From a virus: DNA of 47,743 nt. The DNA lies in IMG/VR virus record IMGVR_UViG_3300028025_001415, positions 1-47,743 of that record, one strand, 5' to 3'. Position numbers and translations under genes: made by a program. This document shows, one piece after another, positions 27,167-34,400 of this stretch. Numbering within the stretch: position 1 is the first letter of the stretch; every line of letters begins with the position of its first letter. The notes beneath the pieces were generated by a model, which saw nothing but the letters and a program-made list of their open reading frames with translations, was not told the DNA's origin and did not search any database.

Positions 27167-28225
27167 TTAGAATATTGTTCGACCTGATGTTTTGTGTTCT
27201 GCTGTTGCGTAGTCTGCTGTAATCAATACGCTCTCTCTTAATGCAATTGTCATGTTAACTTCAGACGCAAAATATTCTCCATCTGTGGCAGATGCGGGAT
27301 TTGAAAGAAATACCATTTTGTTTTGTGCGCCATAGTCTAAACCAATATTCTCAATCATACAAAAATCAGAAATAAACAATGAAACAATCTCACTATTTGT
27401 GCCATTCTTTTTATAGAGAATCAATTCCAATTCACACATGTCTGGATATCCAAATGTCAATGGTGCTTTAGATGCTTCTACGATTGCAGTACCTTCATTT
27501 TCATTAAATTGCTCCAGTGTCAATTCTGTTAATCGTATTTGTTTTTCTGCATCCGGTAATGCATTGATGGCTTCTTGCTCTTCAACACTCAATGTAGAAT
27601 TTGCAAGTGCTTCTGGATCAATTGGTGTCAATGTATCATTCAAATTTCCTCTAGGTGAAGATGCGACACGAAACGTGTGAATAATATCACGCATTATTTT
27701 TGCTTCTTCATAACTAGTCGGCTTCATATTAAATGGTAATTGAAAAGACCTGTATCGTGGTCCCTGATAAATCAATTGTTGAAAACTGTTGAATAGCTTT
27801 CTTGTTAAGAATTCTGTTTGATTTTTTCCTGATTGTCCAGCACTAGCAATGAAACCAACGCCAGCACCAAGAGCATTCATCAAGCCTTTTTGAATTGCTT
27901 CTAAACCGCTACCCTTAACTCTACCCAATAGTTCTGTCATATCTTTCATAGTAGCATTACTAGTTTGTCCCGGTTCAATGCTACCAAATATGCCTGTGGC
28001 TTCCGTATATCCTTGACCTAGTTGTGTGCTGAACGTGCCTCCGAGTCGTATATAAATAGAAGGCGCATTCGAATCGGCTCCCGTTGCATCATAGAATTTA
28101 AATCTAGCCATGGGAATAACAAATTCTGAGTGTGCGAAGTCGCTACCGAATATCAATTCAGTTTCTGGTCCGCTAGGATATTCAAATCCAGATGTTGTTA
28201 TTGTGAATGGTGTTCTTGCCGTCAT
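27167..28225 (-). CDS. 48: Baseplate tail tube cap gp48-like
   Basis: Probable gp48, which caps the hub and starts the tail tube. The centre has RKLFNSFQQLIYQGPRYRSFQLPFNMKPTSYEEAKIMRDIIHTF, the pattern of the gp48/gp54 tube-like domain, and the C-terminus has MTIALRESVLITADY, parallel to the T4 gp48 ending (MREIITLNRASLY). Length 352 (T4 364). A hydrophobic helix GLMNALGAGVGFIASAG lies about residue 116-132. First gene of the operon; AAGGGA lies about 12 bases before the ATG and a CATAAATA motif lies 30 bp upstream. Confidence 0.8.
   Translation of the reverse strand: MTARTPFTITTSGFEYPSGPETELIFGSDFAHSEFVIPMARFKFYDATGADSNAPSIYIRLGGTFSTQLGQGYTEATGIFGSIEPGQTSNATMKDMTELLGRVKGSGLEAIQKGLMNALGAGVGFIASAGQSGKNQTEFLTRKLFNSFQQLIYQGPRYRSFQLPFNMKPTSYEEAKIMRDIIHTFRVASSPRGNLNDTLTPIDPEALANSTLSVEEQEAINALPDAEKQIRLTELTLEQFNENEGTAIVEASKAPLTFGYPDMCELELILYKKNGTNSEIVSLFISDFCMIENIGLDYGAQNKMVFLSNPASATDGEYFASEVNMTIALRESVLITADYATAEHKTSGRTIF
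28051..28058 (+). promoter_or_regulatory. Candidate late promoter for the plus-strand operon (TATAAATA)
   Basis: Perfect TATAAATA on the plus strand, followed by GAAGG, inside the 5' part of the minus-strand gp48 gene and 202 bp before gp4. No closer plus-strand late motif exists ahead of gp4. A single octamer in AT-rich DNA can arise by chance, so confidence is limited. Confidence 0.4.
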
Positions 28226-28255
28226 TTGGCTTTCCCTTATATTAATTCATTATTC

Positions 28256-28263
28256 TATTTATG
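28256..28263 (-). promoter_or_regulatory. Late promoter of the gp48-gp5 operon (CATAAATA)
   Basis: CATAAATA on the minus strand, 30 bp before the gp48 start, the same distance as at gp13. It overlaps the start codon of the divergent gp4 gene: the same bases read TATTTATG on the plus strand. Confidence 0.6.
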
Positions 28264-28704
28264 TCATACAAAGGTAAATTTAAGCCTAAAAACTATCAAA
28301 AGTACAAAGGCAACCCAACTAATATTACATATCGTAGTCTACTAGAACGTAGATTCATGGTGTATTGTGATGAAACTCCATCTATCTTAGAGTGGTCTTC
28401 TGAAGAAGTTGTTGTGCCTTATGTGTCTCCTGTTGACAATCGGTATCATAGATATTTTGTTGATTTTTGGATGAAATACAAAGATAGAAACGGTGATATC
28501 AAATCTGTTTTGATTGAAGTCAAGCCAGACATACAAACACGACCACCTGTTAGAAAAAACACACCCAATGGTAAACCTACTAGAAGATTCATCAATGAAG
28601 TAATGACATGGGGCGTGAATCAAGCAAAATGGGAAGCGGCAACAAAGTACTCAATTGAAAGAAATTGGGAATTTAAAATCATAACCGACAAAGATTTGAG
28701 ATAA
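28261..28704 (+). CDS. 4: Head completion protein gp4
   Basis: Head-completion protein that acts after DNA packaging. The N-terminus SYKGKFKPKNYQKYKGNPTNITYRSLLERRFMVYCDE, then WSSEEVVVPYVSPVDNRYHRYFVDFWMK, IEVKP and NEVMTWGVNQAKWEAATKY, follow T4 gp4 closely in order and spacing. The layout VPY...DFWMK...IEVKP resembles a PD-(D/E)XK nuclease fold (D in VDFW, E and K in IEVK). Length 147 (T4 150). No Shine-Dalgarno sequence is visible before the ATG. First gene of the plus-strand operon. Confidence 0.93.
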   Translation: MSYKGKFKPKNYQKYKGNPTNITYRSLLERRFMVYCDETPSILEWSSEEVVVPYVSPVDNRYHRYFVDFWMKYKDRNGDIKSVLIEVKPDIQTRPPVRKNTPNGKPTRRFINEVMTWGVNQAKWEAATKYSIERNWEFKIITDKDLR

Positions 28705-28712
28705 ATAGAAGT

Positions 28713-29309
28713 ATGATATTCGATAACATACTCATTCAAGGCGCTAGACAAGGCATCATTCCTGCAAGAACAGTTGCGGCAAGGGATTGGTACAGGCAAG
28801 CGGCTGGTAAATTAACATCAAACATAACTGCTGGTGCGTTTGAAAAAAGAACAGACTCCGCAAGAAAAGTTTCTACGATGGAGTATGGGTATATGTATGC
28901 ATTCAGATACGACCCGAAAATGAAAAAAGAGTTGCCGTACTACGATACGTTTCCTTTAATCTTTCCAGTAAAGATGGAAGAAGACGGATTCTTAGGAATC
29001 AACTTTCACTATTTGCCTCCAGTGCTACGTGCAAAGCTAATGAATGCATTGTACTCTACATTGACAAATAAAAAATATGATGATTCGACAAGAGTGAGAA
29101 TTTCATATTCTATTCTACAATCTGCATCTAAGTACAGATACTTTAAGCCAATGCTAAAGAAATATCTAAGAAATCATGTGCGTTCACAATTCTTAGAGAT
29201 ACAAGTAAACGAATGGGATATGGCTATTTTTCTACCAACAGAATCTTTCAGAAAAGCAGACACAGGACGTGTTTGGGAAGAGTCTCGCAAACAATTAGGA
29301 AAGTCATAA
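28713..29309 (+). CDS. Conserved T4-like virion protein (possible gp2-like head factor)
   Basis: A 198-residue basic protein. The block FRYDPKMKKELPYYDTFPLIFPVKMEEDGFLGINFHYLPPVLRAKLMNALY is strongly reminiscent of a conserved protein next to gp4 in T4-like cyanophages, where neighbours include the DNA end protector gp2. I cannot confirm gp2 homology from sequence alone. The last region YKP-like helices and KYLRNHVRSQFLEIQVNEWDMAIFLPTESF are well folded in appearance. It follows gp4 by 8 bp, so a head-completion or DNA-end function is plausible. Confidence 0.65.
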   Translation: MIFDNILIQGARQGIIPARTVAARDWYRQAAGKLTSNITAGAFEKRTDSARKVSTMEYGYMYAFRYDPKMKKELPYYDTFPLIFPVKMEEDGFLGINFHYLPPVLRAKLMNALYSTLTNKKYDDSTRVRISYSILQSASKYRYFKPMLKKYLRNHVRSQFLEIQVNEWDMAIFLPTESFRKADTGRVWEESRKQLGKS

Positions 29310-29310
29310 A

Positions 29311-29943
29311 ATGGCAACAGATTTAGGAACAGTTACTGTGACAGCATCAAGAGAAAATCCTTTTAGTATATCCAACTTCAAGACTGCTATTGGTAAACCA
29401 GTTCGCCCTAACCTATTTCGTGCAATATTGCGTGGGTGGGATTCCAATGAAGTTCTAACCGCAACGATGGATCAATATGGAGTTTCAGATATTGACGATT
29501 TTGTTTTTAGATGTGAGAAGGCTGAGTTGCCTGGTCGCTCTATTGCTACGTCAGATGATACTGGAGGTGGTGGTCCCGCATTAAAACTTCCATATGATGT
29601 AACATATAGTGACCTTCAAATTTCTGTCATTTGTTCTGCCGACATGAAAGAGCGTGTGTTCTTTGAGTCTTGGATTGATTCTATTGTTGGTCCAGCTGGA
29701 GATGCAGATGGTGCATCGAATGGTGGCTTAGTTTCTTACTTTCAAGATTACGCCAGAAATGTTACATTAGAAGTTCAGCAACTAGATGAAGCAGGCAACG
29801 TTCTTATTTCATATCAATTGAACGATGTTTATCCTACAGTAATATCACCCATGAATGCGACATGGGAAGAAGTAAATTCTTATCAACGTTTTGGCGTCAC
29901 ATTGTTTTATCGCTATCACAAATTTAAACTCGAAAAATTTTAA
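29311..29943 (+). CDS. Tail tube-like protein (gp19/gp54 family)
   Basis: A 210-residue protein with the tail tube fold pattern: RPNLFRAIL, FVFRCEKAELPG, LPYDVTYSDLQISVICSADMKERVFFESWIDSIVGP, VSYFQDYARNVTLEVQQLDEAG and VISPMNATWEEVNSYQRFGVTLFYRYH. These match the T4 gp19 order (RPNLF, FxCxAxxLP, V.VMND...FVDWQ, Y.....YARDA.T..IEI.G.WP). The main tube gene gp19 is expected next to gp18 outside the window, so this copy is more likely the tube initiator gp54 or a baseplate-proximal tube protein. It precedes gp26. Confidence 0.75.
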   Translation: MATDLGTVTVTASRENPFSISNFKTAIGKPVRPNLFRAILRGWDSNEVLTATMDQYGVSDIDDFVFRCEKAELPGRSIATSDDTGGGGPALKLPYDVTYSDLQISVICSADMKERVFFESWIDSIVGPAGDADGASNGGLVSYFQDYARNVTLEVQQLDEAGNVLISYQLNDVYPTVISPMNATWEEVNSYQRFGVTLFYRYHKFKLEKF

Positions 29944-29967
29944 TCATTACACCTTTGGAGGTATATC

Positions 29968-30705
29968 ATGGCTTTGCCTAAAATTAACACACCTATCTTT
30001 GAATTGACTTTATCATCATCTGGTCAAGCAGTACAATATCGTCCTTTCTTAATGAAAGAACAAAAGATTCTTTTACTCGCTTTAGAGAGTGGAGAACCTA
30101 AATCGATTATGACAGCGGTAAAGCAGATTATCAATAACTGCGCTATCACTAAAATTGATGTAGAAAAATTGCCGACATTTGATTTGGAATATTTCTTCAT
30201 GCGTTTGCGTGGTAAATCTATTGGTGAAACAGTAGACTTACAGATGCGTCATCCCACAGGATTAAACTCTAAAGAAGAAGAGTGTCAGCACGTAACTAAG
30301 TTTCCATTTAACATCATGGAAGTTGAAGTTGAGAAAACTATTAGTCATACAGACAAGATTACAATTGACGAAACCACTGGCTTGGGTATTAAGTTAAAGT
30401 ATCCGACAGCAGACTTTACTGAAATGGATACTAACGATTTGAGTCAATTAGATGTTGCAGTTAAGATGTTAATTGCATGTATTGATTACATTTACGATAA
30501 AGATGAAGTATACAAGAAAGAAGATTCTACAGCAAAAGAATTAGAAGAATTTGTAGATAGTCTCTCACAAGAACAGTTTAAATCTGTAATGAACTTCTTT
30601 GAAACAATGCCTAAATTAAAGCACACCATTAAATGGAGATGTACTGGTTGCGGTTGTGATGATGAAGTTACATTGGAGGGTATGGGAAATTTTTTCGCAT
30701 TGTGA
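29968..30705 (+). CDS. 26: Baseplate hub subunit gp26-like
   Basis: T4 baseplate family protein (gp26 type) needed for hub assembly. The N-terminus PKINTPIFELTLSSSGQAVQYRPFLMKEQKILLLALESGE and the ending WRCTGCGCDDEVTLEGMGNFFAL, with a CxxCGC zinc-ribbon-like segment, are characteristic. Length 245 (T4 208). A strong GGAGG precedes the ATG by 7 bases. The final codons GGA AAT TTT TTC form two overlapping -1 slippery heptamers in the correct phase, and the -1 frame runs into gp51; see separate entry. This arrangement resembles tail assembly chaperone pairs that precede tape measure genes. Confidence 0.86.
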   Translation: MALPKINTPIFELTLSSSGQAVQYRPFLMKEQKILLLALESGEPKSIMTAVKQIINNCAITKIDVEKLPTFDLEYFFMRLRGKSIGETVDLQMRHPTGLNSKEEECQHVTKFPFNIMEVEVEKTISHTDKITIDETTGLGIKLKYPTADFTEMDTNDLSQLDVAVKMLIACIDYIYDKDEVYKKEDSTAKELEEFVDSLSQEQFKSVMNFFETMPKLKHTIKWRCTGCGCDDEVTLEGMGNFFAL

Positions 30706-30733
30706 TGGGGCATGATAGTTTAGCAAACTATTA
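30666..30733 (+). promoter_or_regulatory. Candidate -1 programmed frameshift site, gp26 to gp51
   Basis: Slippery heptamers A_AAT_TTT (30687-30693) and T_TTT_TTC (30690-30696) lie in the gp26 reading frame, four codons before its stop. GGAGGG (30675-30680) lies upstream like the stimulator in dnaX. The -1 frame is open from 30666 and is the gp51 frame, giving a predicted fusion of 309 residues. Downstream TGATAGTTT (30713-30721) pairs with AAACTATTA (30725-30733) around a 3-base loop, with one G-T pair; the 21-base spacing is longer than usual. Confidence 0.55.
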
Positions 30734-30896
30734 TAAGACCAATTTTGCTTTGATGCAACATCATAAATACAATTTGAGTGATTTGGAAGACATGATTCCT
30801 TTTGAGCGTGATATTTACATAATGTTATTAAGTCAACATATCGAAGAAGAAAATGACAGAATACAACAACAAAATCAAGCGCAAAGAAGGGGTTAA
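30705..30896 (+). CDS. 51: Baseplate hub assembly protein gp51-like
   Basis: A 63-residue helical protein: LANYYKTNFALMQHHKYNLSDLEDMIPFERDIYIMLLSQHIEEENDRIQQQ. The LEDMIPFERDIY..ML..HIEEEN pattern is that of gp51-like proteins and of small tail assembly proteins after gp26, matching the T4 order 26-51. The ATG at 30705 overlaps the gp26 stop (TGATG); a GTG at 30702 is in frame just before. No well-placed Shine-Dalgarno site is seen, so expression probably depends on coupling or on -1 frameshifting from gp26. Confidence 0.72.
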   Translation: MGHDSLANYYKTNFALMQHHKYNLSDLEDMIPFERDIYIMLLSQHIEEENDRIQQQNQAQRRG

Positions 30897-31423
30897 TGAC
30901 AATGACTACGCAAAAAGAATATGCTAAGTTGAGCGATAGCGAAAAGAAAAAAGAAGATTGGATGAATGCAAAATGGCGTCCGATGATGGGTTGGATTTAT
31001 ATGCTAACCTGTGTGACTGACTTTATTATCTTTCCTGTATTATGGTCTATATTACAAGCCTCTCTGAAACAACCTGTGACTGCATGGCAACCAATCACCT
31101 TGCAAGGCGCAGGTTTATTCCATCTCTCTATGGGTGCTATTATTGGTGTTGCGGCTTTTGGACGTACACAAGAAAAACTAGCCGGAGCAAATAATGGCGG
31201 AATGCAACCCGTGGCACAAAGCGTCACAACAACATATGGCTCTCCGTCAGCAGGCGGATTCGGAGCGTCCAGTAGTTTTGGTTCACCAACATCAAACAGC
31301 TTTGGTAGCAGTCCAGGCTTTGGAGCATCAACGTCTAGCTTTGGCGCAACATCAAAACCAGCAACTGGAAAATCAGCAAGATTCGCAGAAGCAGACCCAG
31401 ACTCTGTATTCGACAGAGGATAA
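30896..31423 (+). CDS. Holin-like membrane protein with FG-repeat tail
   Basis: A 175-residue protein. WMNAKWRPMMGWIYMLTCVTDFIIFPVLWSIL followed by a second hydrophobic stretch (GAGLFHLSMGAIIGVAAFG) resembles phage holins of the type with a WRP.GW motif (GTA-holin-like). After about residue 95 the protein is low complexity, with FG units (GGFGASSSFGSPTSNSFGSSPGFGASTSSFGATS) and a charged end RFAEADPDSVFDRG. AAGGGG precedes the start, which overlaps the gp51 stop by one base. It is next to the M23 tape-measure gene. Holin function is likely but not certain: a tail-associated membrane protein is the alternative. Confidence 0.62.
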   Translation: MTMTTQKEYAKLSDSEKKKEDWMNAKWRPMMGWIYMLTCVTDFIIFPVLWSILQASLKQPVTAWQPITLQGAGLFHLSMGAIIGVAAFGRTQEKLAGANNGGMQPVAQSVTTTYGSPSAGGFGASSSFGSPTSNSFGSSPGFGASTSSFGATSKPATGKSARFAEADPDSVFDRG

Positions 31424-31429
31424 TCAATA

Positions 31430-34400
31430 ATGGCAACAATAGGCAATTACGGAGCCGCACTAGGAGACACGCTTAAGCAGTCTGCTGGTGGTATAGTTAA
31501 GGGCTTTGGTTATGGACTCAAGGGGGCTGCCCTTTCTGAGATGCCAGGACTTGTTGCCGGCTTTGGTGCATTCTCTGCACTAAGCAAAAAAGCAAATAGT
31601 ATTGGGCAAGCAAAGGCGGCTTTAGCACAGGGGTCTTCAAAGACTCCAACATCATCTTCATCAGTAGGTGGAAATCCATTTGCACAAATGGTTCAACAGT
31701 TAGCACAGATTAATGCTAATACTGCCGCAACCGCTAATGTTGCAAAAGCAACTGCAAAAGCTGAACAATATAAAATGATGTTTGATGAAGAAAAGGCTAG
31801 AGAACAAGCACAACAAAATCAAGCACTCATTGATGCAATTAAGAATTCGGGGATGGGTGGAAGTGTCGCTGGCGCTGAAGGTAAAGCTGGCGCAGGTGGT
31901 GGCCTATTGTCAAGCATACTGGGAAATGCTTTAGGTGGAATGTTAGGCACAGTCGTTATGGGCGCATTGCTAGGACTTAGAAAAAAACTAGCCGCATTCA
32001 TTGCACAGTTAGTATTATCTGCGGCTCTATTATTTGGAGGACCTGGAGGTAAGTTAGGAAAACTTGGAGGTGCCGCTTGGGCTGGCGCAAAGATTGCAGG
32101 TAAAGTAGGCGCACGATTTATACCTTACGTTGGTTGGGCATTGCTAGCCGCAGACGTTGCTGAAGCTGGTGTTGCAATTGCAGGATCCGCAGATAAGTCT
32201 GCAAAACAAAATGCTAACACACCTAACCCTCCTATGCAGTATGATGCAATGGGCAACCCAACGGGCGTTGGTCCAGATGCACCAGAAGATAGAAAAGGTA
32301 ATACAAATTCTCCAACAGCGCAAAGAACGTCTGCAAGTAAAACATCAGGACTTCAATGGAGAGTTCCACTTACAGTTCCATATAGAGTTACTTCTGAGTT
32401 TGGAGAAAAGTCCTCAATAAGAGGAATGAAAGAACACAATGGTATTGACTTAGCGGCACCAGCAGGCAACTTTATTGTAGCCGCTGCCGATGGTATGGTT
32501 GTTGCTAAGAGTCAAAACGAACTTTCAGGTATATACGTTATTGTCGACCACTTGAATGGCATGACAACAACGTATTGTCACTTAGCATTTGCATATGAAA
32601 AAGTAGGACAAAAAGTAAAAATTGGTGAGCCAATCGGTGTGATTGGAAGCACAGGACGTTCTACTGGTGTTCATTTACACTTCATGCTTAAGCGTGGAAA
32701 CACACCAGTCAATCCAAGAACAGTAATTAATTTTGGTGCGTTAAACAAAGAGACTGCACCTTCAGCACCTACTACTGCACCTAGTGGTGCACCTAGTGGT
32801 GACGGCAAGCGAGGTAATTTTGACCCTAGAAGAGCGCAACTTGTTCCTGGCTTTGCGGCACAAGCAAATAAGAAATTAACAGACAATGCAGTAACAGCGT
32901 ATTACAAAGCATTGAAAGAAGGTAAGACTGAAGAAGAAGCAAGAGCAATTGCAAGTAAAGTTGCTGGTGACAATCCTACAGCTAAAGCAACTCTCGAAAA
33001 ACTTTCAGCACGTTCTGCAAGTGTTACACCAGCATTTACCCCATTGATTGAAATGGGTGACGCATCTGTAGCAGAGTCATACGCAACAAAGCGTGATAAC
33101 GAAAATAATAAAAAAGAAGTTGTCAAGCAATTAAAGTCAATTAAAGAAAATACTGGCATTAGTGCAAAAGCAGTTAAAGACAATAGAATCACTATGTCTA
33201 GAGGTAAATTTGCTAGACCTGAAGACATATTAGCTAGAGTAAATAAACAATTCACGGATAGTCTACAGAGACAGTTGACTAGAACTATCTCTGGAACGTT
33301 GATGAAAGCATTGTATCCAGGCGGATATAAAAACGTAAGTCAGCGAACAGCATCTGGACAAATGTATAGAGGCGAACAGCTTAATAAACTGTTAGGTCTA
33401 ACACCAAAACTTACTCAGCTTGGCACATCAATATTCGGTAAGCAGTATGGTCCTGCATTCGGACAAATCTTCAGTAAAGCCGCAACAGGCTATATGGAAG
33501 TTGGCGCTAGGTCTGTAGCACAAGGCATCTTTGGTTCGATGGGAATGAATTCCGACCAAGCAAATATTCTTGGTGGACAGATTTTAGGTAATCTTGCTAA
33601 AGGTACAAAGCAAGGTAAGTTAACTGCACTTGAACAAATTCTTTATGGCGTGAGTGGAGGTACTGTTGCATTAGGACCAGAAACTATATTTGCGAAATAT
33701 GGTTTTGCATCACCACAAGATGGCATTAATTACATGGCGAATGTACTAGGCTCATCAATGATGGGACCTGTTAATAGTGGATTAGGAACTACACCACTCA
33801 ACATGCGTAACATGGACCCACGCATGAGAACGATGGGTGCGTTCGGTGGTTATGATGGACAGTATGGTAACATGCCTACTGGAATGCCTTCAGCAGGAAC
33901 GTTGCAGGCGGCCGCACAAAATAATCCATACATGCAAGTGACTAAAGAAGGCATGGTTGTTATTGCAGATAACGTGCCACAGCTAACAAAAGACACAGCA
34001 GACCAACTCAATGTAGCAAAGCAAGCAGAGAGAGATGCACAACAGAGATTCTTAGATGCTGAAGCTGGTAGTCAAGAAAGAGCCATTGCACAAAAGATGG
34101 TTAGTGAAGCGCAGTATGAACAGCAGATATTGACTAATAGACTTCTCGCATCTAGAGCAACATCTGGTAGTGGAACAAACATATCTATTGGCGGTGGTGG
34201 CGGTGGTGGCGGATTCTTTAGCGGAGGTGGACCTCTTGCTGAAGTCGGTAACATGGCTCTCGACTTAGGTAAGTCTGCTATCACACAAAAAGCTGTTCAG
34301 TCTTTGGGTATTAAAAATCCATACATGGCTATGCTTGCATCATTCGCAATAAACAAAGGCGTATCATACCTTGGTGGTAAAGCATTTGATTTATTCAAAG

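Noticed and set aside
28700-28707. GATAAATA on the plus strand between gp4 and the next gene
   Set aside because: It contains the gp4 stop codon and ends 5 bases before the next ATG, too close to serve as its promoter.
30762-30769. CATAAATA on the plus strand
   Set aside because: Inside gp51, with no operon boundary nearby; considered chance.
30997-31446. 149-residue minus-strand open frame
   Set aside because: Antisense to the holin-like gene; proline- and alanine-rich mirror of the FG repeat coding region.
32902-33255. 117-residue minus-strand open frame
   Set aside because: Shadow of the tape-measure gene; no start signals and no conserved pattern.
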